DNA of 21,312 bases, taken from contig PMCH01000347.1 of the NCBI GenBank assembly GCA_003154055.1, positions 15,142 to 36,453 of the forward strand, given 5' to 3'. Under the pieces are notes generated by a model that did no database searches, was not told the origin of the DNA, and was given only the letters and a program-made list of their open reading frames with translations. Shown here piece after piece: positions 1-7,900 of this stretch; the first letter of the stretch is position 1; the number at the start of each line of letters is the position of its first letter. Source of the stretch: Acidobacteriaceae bacterium. Its GTDB lineage: Bacteria; Acidobacteriota; Terriglobia; Terriglobales; Acidobacteriaceae. A program made the translations under genes and the position numbers.

Positions 1-116
1 ACGGAGTACCCGTAGCGAGCGAAAAATCCCGAGCGCACACGGGAGATAATCCATTACAAATCAATAGCATAGTGCTAATCCAGTCCCGCTTGTCGCGCGG
101 TATGCTTACTGTTCTG

Positions 117-132
117 TGATAACCTTTTATCA
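117..132. promoter_or_regulatory. Perfect 6-4-6 dyad upstream of the DUF1385 gene
   Basis: TGATAA and TTATCA flank CCTT, a perfect AT-rich dyad about 30 bp before the ATG at 163. It could be an operator or a weak hairpin in the leader; no clear -35/-10 pair is visible around it. The rest of 1-162 holds only a short TCCCG/CGGGA hairpin near position 30 and no supported gene. Function is a guess. Confidence 0.25.
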
Positions 133-162
133 GGAGTCGTTCCTCCCCGAAGTATCATCCAA

Positions 163-1173
163 ATGTCCATGCGGCGCTGGCGACAACTTTTGCGGTTTCT
201 GACGGCTATTCAGCTGCTGCCTGCTCTTGAAAGCGGCGAGGAAACTCTTGTCGGCGGGCAGGCGGTGCTGGAGGGCGTCATGATGCGCTCGCCGCACGCG
301 TGGGGGATTGCGGTACGGAAGCCGTCGGGCGAGATCGCTACCCACAGTGAACCGCTGGAGCGCCCCTCGGAAGCGCATAAATGGATGGGGTGGCCGGTGG
401 TGCGCGGCGTGATGACGCTGGGGCACGCGATGACGCTGGGCTTCCGGGCGCTGCGCTTTTCGGCGAACCAGGCGCTGGAGGAGATTGCCGTGGAGGATGC
501 GGGCGCATCCGGCAAGCCGGCGAAGAAATTTGAAATCACCGGATGGATGGCGGCGGTGAACATCGTGTTCTCGCTGGCGTTCTTCATCGTTATGTATAAA
601 GTCCTGCCGCTGCTGGCGACTACCGCACTCAAGAAGATCAATCCGGTGTTTGGCGGGCAATTCGTTTTCAACCTGGTGGATGGGCTGATCCGGATCGCGA
701 TGTTCCTGCTGTTCGTGTGGGGCGTGTCGCTGTGGAAGGATATCCGGCGGGTGTACGAGTATCACGGAGCGGAGCACAAGACGGTATTCGCGTTTGAGAA
801 TGGCGATCCGCTGAATGCGCGTGAAGTGCAGAAATATACGACCTACCATCCGCGCTGCGGGACGAGCTTCCTGATGACGGTCATGATTATTTCCATGGTC
901 GTGTACATGATGATTCCGGTGCACACCTTCTGGGCGCGGTTCGGGATTCGCATTGCGCTGTTGCCGGTGATTGCCGGAGTTTCCTACGAGATCATTCGCT
1001 ACGCCGCCAAACACCGCGGCTCGCTGTTCGCGCTGATGACGGCCCCGGGCCTGTGGCTGCAGCGGATTACCACGCAGCCTCCGGACGACCGCCAGGTGGA
1101 ATGCGCCATCATCGCGCTGGACAAGGCGATGGCGCTGGAAAAGCAGCGCGGCGGGGAATTGGTGATTGCCTAG
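163..1173 (+). CDS. DUF1385 family membrane protein (YqhQ-like)
   Basis: This 336-residue protein belongs to the DUF1385/YqhQ family of predicted metal-binding membrane proteins; its biochemical role is not established. The family signatures are visible: GGQAVLEGVMMR at residues 31-42, EYHGAEHK at 199-206, HPRCGTSF at 229-236 and a C-terminal PPDDRQVECAIIAL stretch at 306-319. His and Cys residues in these motifs suggest metal binding. Predicted membrane segments lie near 127-151, 171-191, 232-253 and 259-279. Its place directly upstream of prfA and prmC matches the rpmE/DUF1385/prfA/prmC clusters known from many bacteria, which supports the assignment. The ATG at 163 has no good Shine-Dalgarno sequence, and a second ATG two codons later is possible; the first 30 residues precede the conserved core. 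Confidence 0.9.
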   Translation: MSMRRWRQLLRFLTAIQLLPALESGEETLVGGQAVLEGVMMRSPHAWGIAVRKPSGEIATHSEPLERPSEAHKWMGWPVVRGVMTLGHAMTLGFRALRFSANQALEEIAVEDAGASGKPAKKFEITGWMAAVNIVFSLAFFIVMYKVLPLLATTALKKINPVFGGQFVFNLVDGLIRIAMFLLFVWGVSLWKDIRRVYEYHGAEHKTVFAFENGDPLNAREVQKYTTYHPRCGTSFLMTVMIISMVVYMMIPVHTFWARFGIRIALLPVIAGVSYEIIRYAAKHRGSLFALMTAPGLWLQRITTQPPDDRQVECAIIALDKAMALEKQRGGELVIA

Positions 1174-1186
1174 CAGTCTGCTGCGT

Positions 1187-1322
1187 AGTTCTCAGTTCCC
1201 GGTTCTCAGTTCTCAGAAGACCCCTTTACAATAGAATTTCAGAGAACGAGCACGGAATTGTGGCTACGCGCAGCCCTGGCTCGGCCTGCCTTTACTGAGA
1301 ACCGGGAACTGAGAACTGAGAA
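1187..1322. repeat. Inverted pair of tandem heptad arrays (REPIN-like element)
   Basis: Two arrays of four heptads each occupy 1189-1216 and 1295-1322 in opposite orientation. The units on the plus strand of the left array are TTCTCAG (A) and TTCCCGG (B), in order A-B-A-A. The right array is CTGAGAA and CCGGGAA in the same order. Together 1187-1210 and 1294-1317 form a perfect 24-bp inverted repeat around an 83-nt interior. The interior carries TACAAT at 1227-1232, a possible -10 box. The right array ends four bases before the prfA ATG, so its purine-rich units form the entire ribosome-binding region of prfA. Confidence 0.85.
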
Positions 1323-1325
1323 CAC

Positions 1326-2405
1326 ATGTTTCAACGTCTTGCCCAAATCGAAGCGCGCTACGACGAGCTGACGCAGGCGCTGGCGTCGCCGGACATCATG
1401 AATGATTCGGCGAGATTCCAGAAGACCGCCAAGGCGCACAGCGAGATCAGCGATATCGTCGAGAAGTATCACGAGTACAAAGACCTGACGCGAGGCATCG
1501 CCGAGAGCAGGGCGATGCTGGCGGACGAAACCGATGCGGACATGCGCGCTTACGCGGAAGAAGAGCTGGCCAAGCTCGAGCCGCGCGTAGTAACCGTCGA
1601 GGAAGAACTCAAGGTCCTGCTGCTGCCGAAGGATCCTAACGACGAGAAGAACGTAATCCTGGAAATCCGCGCGGGGACCGGCGGCGATGAGTCGACGCTA
1701 TTCGTGGCGGAAGTCTTCCGCATGTACAACCGATACGCCGAGACGCAGGGGTGGAAGGTGGAAGTGCTGTCCACGTCGGAGTCGGGCGTGGGCGGGATGA
1801 AGGAAGTGATTGCGCTGATCGAGGGCAACCGGGTCTTTTCCCGGATGAAGTACGAGAGCGGCGTGCATCGGGTGCAGCGCGTGCCCGCGACCGAGCAGCA
1901 GGGACGGGTGCATACGTCGGCGATCACGGTGGCGGTGCTGCCGGAAGCGGAAGAAGTGGACGTCAAGATCGAAGCGAAAGATCTGCGCATTGATACGTTC
2001 TGCTCGTCGGGGCCGGGCGGGCAATCGGTGAACACAACCTATTCGGCGGTGCGGATTACGCATATTCCGACCAACACGGTAGTCAGTTGCCAGGACGAGA
2101 AGTCGCAGATCAAGAACCGTGAAAAAGGCATGCGCGTGCTGCGTTCGCGGTTATACGAAGTCGAGATGCAGAAGCAGCAGGATGCGCTGGCGAAGGAACG
2201 CAAGCAGATGGTCGGGTCGGGGGACCGGTCGGAAAAGATCCGTACCTACAATTTCCCGCAGAACCGGCTGACGGACCACCGGATCGGATTCACCATCCAC
2301 CAGCTTGAGCAGGTGATGGATGGGAAGCTGCAGCCGCTGATCGACGCGCTCATCACACATTTCCAGGCGGAGAAGATGAAGCAGGAAACGACGTCGGTGG
2401 GGTGA
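1326..2405 (+). CDS. prfA: Peptide chain release factor 1 (RF1)
   Basis: RF1 recognises UAA and UAG stop codons in the ribosomal A site and triggers peptidyl-tRNA hydrolysis. The protein has 359 residues, the usual length. The stop-codon-reading tripeptide is PAT at residues 187-189, the RF1 form (RF2 has SPF). The catalytic GGQ lies at 231-233 inside GPGGQSVNTTYSAVR, and the glutamine is the methylation target of PrmC, encoded next downstream. The N-terminal coiled domain covers roughly 1-100. The ATG at 1326 follows an inverted heptad-repeat element that reaches to within three bases of it, so the ribosome-binding region is made of repeat units (GAGAA) rather than a canonical Shine-Dalgarno. 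No frameshift or truncation is seen. Confidence 0.98.
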   Translation: MFQRLAQIEARYDELTQALASPDIMNDSARFQKTAKAHSEISDIVEKYHEYKDLTRGIAESRAMLADETDADMRAYAEEELAKLEPRVVTVEEELKVLLLPKDPNDEKNVILEIRAGTGGDESTLFVAEVFRMYNRYAETQGWKVEVLSTSESGVGGMKEVIALIEGNRVFSRMKYESGVHRVQRVPATEQQGRVHTSAITVAVLPEAEEVDVKIEAKDLRIDTFCSSGPGGQSVNTTYSAVRITHIPTNTVVSCQDEKSQIKNREKGMRVLRSRLYEVEMQKQQDALAKERKQMVGSGDRSEKIRTYNFPQNRLTDHRIGFTIHQLEQVMDGKLQPLIDALITHFQAEKMKQETTSVG

Positions 2406-2448
2406 GTGTAGAAGTTAGAGTGCGGAAGTAGTCTTTGCCTCTCGATTG

Positions 2449-2480
2449 TTTTTCTCCGTGCCTCTGTGTCTCCGTGTTGA
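2449..2480. repeat. Interspersed repeat of the CTCCGTG-CCTCTGTG-TCTCCGTG type
   Basis: The 84-bp gap between prfA and prmC contains CTCCGTG, CCTCTGTG and TCTCCGTG in succession, preceded by a run of T. Read on the minus strand it gives ACACGGAGACACAGAGGCAC, a sequence I recognise as a common short interspersed repeat in environmental bacterial genomes. It is related to the arms of the palindrome at 16066-16138 (CACGGGGGACATAGAGG). It ends nine bases before the prmC GTG and so lies in its leader. Confidence 0.65.
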
Positions 2481-2489
2481 AATGGATCC

Positions 2490-3362
2490 GTGCAACTTCG
2501 CCAGGCCCTGAACGCGGCAGTTGAGCGGCTGACTATTGAGCACGTCCCCTCGCCTCGCTTGAACGCTGAACTCCTCATTATGTTCACGCTCGATTGCGAC
2601 CGGGCGTATCTGTATGCGCATCCGGAGCGAGGGCTCGCCGCCGACGAAATGCGGCGTTACGACGAAGCGATCAGACGAAGGGCGACTGGCGTTCCGGCGC
2701 AGTACATTACCGGGCATCAGGAATTCTGGGGACTGGATCTGATTGTTTCGCCGGCGGTGCTGATTCCGCGTCCGGAGACAGAGCATGTGGTGGAGACGGT
2801 GCTGGAGTTGGCGCGGTTGGGTGAGGGCCCCGAAAGTCAGAAGCGGCGGACAGGAGTGTCGGCCCCACGCATCGTCGACGTCGGGACCGGGTCGGGGGCT
2901 ATCGCTATCGCGCTTGCGAAGGAACTGCCCGCCGCGGAGATCCATGCCACGGATATTTCACCGGCGGCGCTGGAAGTGGCACGGGCAAATGCTGCCCGGC
3001 ATGAACTCAGCTCACGCATCAAGTTCCATGAGGCCGACTTGTTTGGCGGGCTGCCGCAGGGCTGGTTCGACTTTGTGGTGTCGAATCCTCCTTACGTGGG
3101 TGAATCGGAAGAAGAACACGTCCAGCTTGAGGTCCGGAAATTCGAGCCGCGGAATGCAGTATTCGCCGGACCGACCGGGCTGGAGGTGATCGAACGGCTG
3201 ATTCCGCAGGCGCGGGAGGCGTTGCGTCCGGGCGGGTGGCTGGTGTTGGAGATCAGCGGAACGATTGCCGAGGGGGTGGAACTGCGGTTATCGGGGTGGT
3301 CGGACGTCAGGATTACAGATGATCTGCAAGGGATTGCACGTGTGGCGAGGGCGCGGAAATAA
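2490..3362 (+). CDS. prmC: Release factor glutamine methyltransferase
   Basis: PrmC (HemK) transfers a methyl group from S-adenosylmethionine to the GGQ glutamine of release factors. The 290-residue protein shows the N-terminal PAQYITGHQEFWG at 69-81, IPRPETE at 92-98, the SAM-binding VGTGSGAIA at 131-139 and the catalytic NPPY at 199-202. The start is GTG at 2490: the nearby ATG at 2482 is out of frame, and the N-terminus MQLRQAL matches the family pattern. Residues about 110-126, between the IPRPETE helix and the SAM motif, are encoded in part by a short palindromic repeat at 2845-2870 and look like an insertion. The gene lies 84 bp after prfA, its substrate's gene, and is probably cotranscribed. 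Confidence 0.95.
   Translation: MQLRQALNAAVERLTIEHVPSPRLNAELLIMFTLDCDRAYLYAHPERGLAADEMRRYDEAIRRRATGVPAQYITGHQEFWGLDLIVSPAVLIPRPETEHVVETVLELARLGEGPESQKRRTGVSAPRIVDVGTGSGAIAIALAKELPAAEIHATDISPAALEVARANAARHELSSRIKFHEADLFGGLPQGWFDFVVSNPPYVGESEEEHVQLEVRKFEPRNAVFAGPTGLEVIERLIPQAREALRPGGWLVLEISGTIAEGVELRLSGWSDVRITDDLQGIARVARARK
2845..2870 (+). repeat. Palindromic repeat copy inserted in frame within prmC
   Basis: GGCGGACA-GGAG-TGTCGGCC is an 8-4-8 palindrome with one mismatched pair, followed by CCACGC. It is the same repeat as the two copies flanking the gap before selB (GTCGGACA-AGAG-TGTCCGAC then CCACACC). It encodes part of the variable linker QKRRTGVSAPR of PrmC, just before the SAM-binding motif, without breaking the frame. 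Confidence 0.7.
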
Positions 3363-3428
3363 TCCCGTACCTCGCCGTAGACCATCCATGGCTTATTTGC
3401 GATAATGCCCAAGCGTTCGTAAGTGGCG

Positions 3429-3851
3429 ATGACGAAAAATTTTCCATTCTTCGGGTCGGTTTCCGGGCAGCAGTTGGGGCCGCTGGAGCAGCAACTGCTT
3501 CAGGAGATGTGGACGCGCAGAAGCGCCACGGTGCGCGAACTAGTGGAGGATGGCAAGATCACGCAGGCCTACACCACGGTGATGACAACGCTGGACCGCC
3601 TCTACAAAAAGCGTTTTCTGGACCGGGTCGCGGAGGGCCGGGCCTTCCGGTACTCGCCTCGACAAACCCCAGAAGAACTGTGCCGGGGAGCCGCGGTGGA
3701 AGGGATCCGGCAGTTGCTCGGATCGAGCGATGAGTCATCGTTGCCGCTTTCCTATCTGGTGGAAGCGCTCAGCGCCCATGACGCGCAATTGCTGGATGAA
3801 TTGCAGTTACTGGTCGAACGTAAGCGCCGCGAACTGAAGAAGCTGGAGTAG
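3429..3851 (+). CDS. BlaI/MecI-family transcriptional repressor
   Basis: This is a winged-helix repressor of the BlaI/MecI/CopY family, which binds operators as a dimer and is inactivated by proteolysis. The winged helix covers about residues 15-75, with the family pattern LxxLEQQLLQEMW, SATVRELVE, AYTTVMTTLDRLYKKRFLDR and a wing RAFRYSPR. The charged C-terminal helix (ELQLLVERKRRELKKLE) fits the dimerisation part. The length of 140 residues is slightly above the usual 120-130. The ATG at 3429 is chosen; a GTG two codons earlier at 3423 is equally possible and neither has a strong Shine-Dalgarno. It is followed after 5 bp by an M56-type membrane protease gene, the usual BlaI-BlaR1-like pairing. 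Target genes are unknown; autoregulation is expected from the family. Confidence 0.92.
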   Translation: MTKNFPFFGSVSGQQLGPLEQQLLQEMWTRRSATVRELVEDGKITQAYTTVMTTLDRLYKKRFLDRVAEGRAFRYSPRQTPEELCRGAAVEGIRQLLGSSDESSLPLSYLVEALSAHDAQLLDELQLLVERKRRELKKLE

Positions 3852-3856
3852 CCCTG

Positions 3857-4798
3857 ATGTTTGTACTGCGCGGGATCGCCGTTTCGCTGGCTGTCTTCTT
3901 CCTGGTGTATTGCCTCGGGTCGGTGGTGGTGGCAGGCGGATGGCAATCCACACGGCGCATCCGCAAAATGTCGGCCCGCGGCCTGGCCAATCTGCTGTTT
4001 ACGTTACGCATTTTCCCGCTGGTGTTTTCTGCCGCGGTCACGCTGGCGTTCGTCGTTCCGTCGTTCCTGTGGCTGGAACCCTCCTCGACGGAAGAAGAAA
4101 TTGGAGTGGCGCCGCTAGTGCTGGGCGTTTGCTGCGTGGTGCTGTTCATGATCGGCCTGTACCGGGTGGCGACGGCGCAAGCCCGGACTTCGCGGGTGAT
4201 CTCCAACTGGCTGCAGGGAGCGCGCTCTTTGGACCTTGGGGCAGCGGCCCCCGCATTCCAGGCTCATCATGACATCCCGCCGCTCATGCTGGCAGGCGTT
4301 TGCCGGCCCAAGCTGCTGGTTTCGGAATCGACGGTGGCAGTGCTGAGCAGCGACGAATTGCATATCGCGGTCCAGCATGAGATTGCGCACATGCGGTCTC
4401 GCGATAACTTGAAGAAGCTAGCTTTCCGTTTCTCTGCTGCTCCGGGAATGGCCAAACTGGAAAACGCATGGCAGGAGGCGGCGGAGCTGGCAGCCGATGA
4501 CGCGGCGGTTTCGAGCGTCCGGGACGCGCTGGACCTGGCAGCGGCGTTGATCAAGCTCTCCCGGTTGGTTCCGGTCGAAGCGGCTCCCGCGATCAGCATG
4601 GGATTGCTGCACGCTTCGGGCTCAATCAGCACGCGGGTGGCGCGCCTGCTCGCGTGGGATGAGAACCAGGCATGCGGCGTTCGCACTCTGCACTGGTACG
4701 CGATTCCTCCGGCACTGGCGACTCTTCTGTGGGCGGCAACGGCGTACGGCCCGGTACTGGTCCAGACGCACCGGATCACCGAGTGGCTGGTGCAGTAA
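3857..4798 (+). CDS. M56-family membrane metalloprotease (BlaR1-like, no sensor domain)
   Basis: The 313-residue protein resembles the membrane-protease half of BlaR1/MecR1. It has membrane segments near 6-27, 50-72, 85-104 and 281-301 and a zinc-protease motif HEIAH at 174-178. A downstream ExxxD pair at E210/D214 (in EAAELAADDAA) is the likely third metal ligand. BlaR1 carries a penicillin-binding sensor domain at the C-terminus; here the protein ends right after the last membrane helix, so no beta-lactam sensor is present. The gene starts 5 bp after the BlaI-like repressor with GGAG at a proper distance, indicating cotranscription. By analogy it would cleave, or start cleavage of, the repressor on an unknown membrane signal. 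Confidence 0.85.
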   Translation: MFVLRGIAVSLAVFFLVYCLGSVVVAGGWQSTRRIRKMSARGLANLLFTLRIFPLVFSAAVTLAFVVPSFLWLEPSSTEEEIGVAPLVLGVCCVVLFMIGLYRVATAQARTSRVISNWLQGARSLDLGAAAPAFQAHHDIPPLMLAGVCRPKLLVSESTVAVLSSDELHIAVQHEIAHMRSRDNLKKLAFRFSAAPGMAKLENAWQEAAELAADDAAVSSVRDALDLAAALIKLSRLVPVEAAPAISMGLLHASGSISTRVARLLAWDENQACGVRTLHWYAIPPALATLLWAATAYGPVLVQTHRITEWLVQ

Positions 4799-4871
4799 GA
4801 AGTTGTTCCCGTAGATCCCACCACTGCTTAGGCCTTGTTGTAATTGGTTGTTTTTGAGGCCGCTCCGAACC

Positions 4872-4888
4872 TACTAGTGCTGGTAGTA
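4872..4888. promoter_or_regulatory. TACTA-N7-TAGTA dyad upstream of the receptor gene
   Basis: TACTA and TAGTA flank seven bases, a 17-bp dyad 108 bp before the receptor ATG. The adjacent BlaI-like repressor makes it a candidate operator, since BlaI/MecI operators are short dyads of this size. No second copy is visible before blaI itself, which weakens the idea. Confidence 0.3.
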
Positions 4889-4957
4889 CATAGCCTATCC
4901 CAATACCCTCCTTGTCTGGGCCTGCTTCGCCGCGCGGCCAAGTTAACGCAACGAACT

Positions 4958-4974
4958 GAGTAGAGCGGCTACTC
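4958..4974. promoter_or_regulatory. GAGTAG-N5-CTACTC dyad upstream of the receptor gene
   Basis: This is a perfect 6-bp dyad with a 5-base centre, also 17 bp long, 22 bp before the receptor start. It could be an operator overlapping the promoter or leader, or a small mRNA hairpin. With the dyad at 4872 it is the only structure seen in the 198-bp gap 4799-4996. Confidence 0.3.
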
Positions 4975-4996
4975 CTACTGCCTGGACAATCGAGTC

Positions 4997-7900
4997 ATGC
5001 CCATGAAGTCATTTTCTGAAATCCGAAAGTCACGAGCCCTCTTCTTTGCCGGGGCGTTGTTGGCTCTGCTGGTCTCTTTTCCTTTGACGGCGTTCAGCCA
5101 GGATCCCAACGGCGCGCTGCGAGGAGAGGTCCAGGACCCATCTGGCGCACGAGTGGCGAATGCGAAGGTCGTGGTTACGGCGTTGGGATCTTCCCTGAGA
5201 CGGGAGGCCGCTGCCGGTGACCAAGGTGAGTTTCGCATTGAAGGCTTGTTGCCGGGTCGCTATCGGGTTGTGGTCAGCGCCCAGGGTTTTGGGGAAGCCA
5301 GCGCAGACGTATCCGTGGTTGTGAGCATGGTGCGGGACATCACAGTCACCCTAAGGCCGCAAAGCGGGCGCGAGACGGTGAATGTGCAGGGAGGGGCTTC
5401 GTCGATTACGACCGAGCCGATCGACACGGCGAGTGCCGTCCACGGTGGAGCAGTCTCAGCGTTTGATCTGGAGACGATCCCGCTTGCTCACCGCAGCTTC
5501 GCGAATATCGCGCACATGGTTCCCGGTACCGAACCGGTGGAACCGTCGGACCCCACCAAGGCGCGGATCACCGCAGTTTCGTTCGGAGGAAGCTCCGGGC
5601 TGAATGTGGATGTTTCTGTGGACGGCGGCGACAACTCGGACGACTTCATCGGCAGCTTTCTCCAGAATTTTTCCGTGGATGCGATCCAGGAATTTGCGGT
5701 GAAGACTTCGCAGGAAGATGCGGACACGGGGCGCACGGTGGGCGGATCGGTGGTCATCACCACCCGGCACGGCACCAATGACTGGCACGGCAGCGGCGCA
5801 TTCTACGAGCGCGGTTCGGGGATGAACGCACGCTACCCGATCGATAACCCTGCTCCCGATCCGAAGCAGCCGTTTTCAAGGCAAAACTACATTGGAACGA
5901 TTGGCGGGCCGATCAAGCACAACAAGCTGTGGCTCTTCGCCGCGCTCGAAGCCGTGCGCGAAGATGCGAGCATCAGCTACAGCCCGGGCAGCTTGGGCGA
6001 GTTCAATGCGCTTTCGCAACTGGCGGCCAACGGGCTGATTCACGAATTCAACCTGGAGGGCCAACCGATCGGGGTCGATTCGATCGCAGTCCCCAACAGT
6101 GTGAAGGTGCCGTTCCGTGACTACATGGGTTCGTTGCGGTTCGATTACGCGCAGTCTTCGCGGTCGCAGTGGTTTTTGCGGGGGTCTCTCGACAACTACA
6201 CGACCAATAACGACCTGATCCAGCAGGCCACGCTGCCTTCCACGGGCGCAACTTCCGGCTCAAAGTACGAAAACATCGTGCTGGGCAACACATTTGTGTT
6301 CAGCCCGACCTGGGTGGGATCGTTCACCTTCGATGCCAGCTATCTGCACCACACCGAGTCGCGCAACGACTACCAGGGATTCGCGCTGGCGTTTCCGTTC
6401 AGCTCCACGTTCCACACCATCTCGGGGTTTGAGACATTCGGCGACAACGGGTTCCAGACCGGGATTACCGCGTTTCCGGTATTGCGCAAACAGCAGAAAT
6501 ACCAGTTCCGTTACGACGTGAGCCATTCGTCAGGTAAGCACGCGCCGAAGTTTGGCATCAGCTTTATTCATGAGCCGGTGCTGAGTGGGGCGCTGTCGGG
6601 GACCGAGGAGTTCTTCCACACATTCGGCCTGAACCCGTCGGACTATATCGGCGATCCAACCCAATTCCTGGTTGATTACAACACCTGCGGATCAACAGAC
6701 GGAACAAGCGGAGGAGTGGTGCCGACGCCTGGGTCGTCCTGTACGGTGACTCCAGCCGGAGACGGCAGTTTCCAGCAGAGCGTCCGGCGGCTCGGCTTGT
6801 ACGCTCAGGATTCGTGGCGCATGACGCCGCATCTCACAGTGAACTACGGGCTGCGTTACGACACGACGTTTGGGCTGTTCGACGCGTCCGGCCGCAACCA
6901 GCTTCAGAATCCGGTGTTGCTGACGCTCCAGGCGTTGCAGATTCCATTGGTCAGTGGGGCTCCGCACGATTACCGGAAACAATTCGGGCCGCGGCTGGGC
7001 ATTGCGTATGCACCGGGGAAGAGCGAGAAGACGGTGGTCCGCGCGGGGATTGGCCTCTACTACAACGACCTGGCACAGGGTGGATGGGTGCCTGCTTTTC
7101 AATCGCTGAATGCGCCACCGGGGCCTTGCGTGAACCCAGGTGACTCAGGCTGCGTTCTGGGAGGCGCCCTGGTCGATCCCAATTACAAGACTCCGTATGC
7201 GCTGCATGCCAGTGCCGGTATCCAGCATGCGCTCAACGAGCATTGGACACTGAGCGCGGACTGGACGCATGAGCAGGGCAATCATGCCTACCGCGGTTAC
7301 AGTTACACTGCCGGCGTCAACCTGTTCTCGCCCGATCCGTTGAATCAGGATCTTGTCCCCAACGTCGACGTGTTCAGAACCGACAACCGTTCCAGCTATG
7401 ATGCGATGACGATCAAGTTACAGGGCAACATGCATCGCCTCAATCTGACGGCGCACTACACTCTGGCGACCGCGAAAACCTGGGGCTGCAATGTCGGCGA
7501 GCTGTTCGACTACGTCAACGGTGTTTGCGATCCGCTGAATGCATTCGCACCGGGCGATTACGGCCCTTCGGGCGAAGACGTGCGCCACCGCTTTGTGCTG
7601 GTGGGAACGCTGCATGCACCGGGCGGGTTTGAGATCTCAACCCTGACCCAGGTCGAGAGCGCGCGGCCGTTCACCCTGAACGATGCCGACCAGCGTGCCA
7701 CCATCAACGGCACCAGGACATCGCTCGATCAATTCCGCGGAACCGGGTTCGCACAAGTAGACCTGCGGGTGGCGCGACCGTTCAAAGTGAACGAGCGGTG
7801 GGCGGTGATGCCGTTCGTGGAGTTCTTTAACCTTTTCAACCGCAACAATCCGTCGAATAACTTCGTGGCGGACGTGGCTGCTCTCGGGAACATCCCGCCG

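Noticed and set aside
130..1014. A 294-codon minus-strand frame opposite the DUF1385 gene
   Set aside because: It is very rich in His, Arg and Gln and has no motif, while the opposite strand encodes a recognised family.
1189..1322. CRISPR-like array
   Set aside because: The units are 7 bp, contiguous and in inverted blocks with no spacers. They are tandem heptads, not CRISPR repeats.
1326..2405. Programmed frameshift as in release factor 2 genes
   Set aside because: The frame is continuous and the PAT tripeptide identifies RF1, which does not use the prfB frameshift.
2415..2945. A minus-strand frame containing STRRHRGTEKN across the prfA-prmC gap
   Set aside because: That peptide is the translation of the interspersed repeat at 2449-2480 and the rest is antisense to prmC.
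3857..4798. Beta-lactam resistance sensor BlaR1
   Set aside because: The penicillin-binding sensor domain is absent; only the protease half is similar, so a resistance role is not supported.
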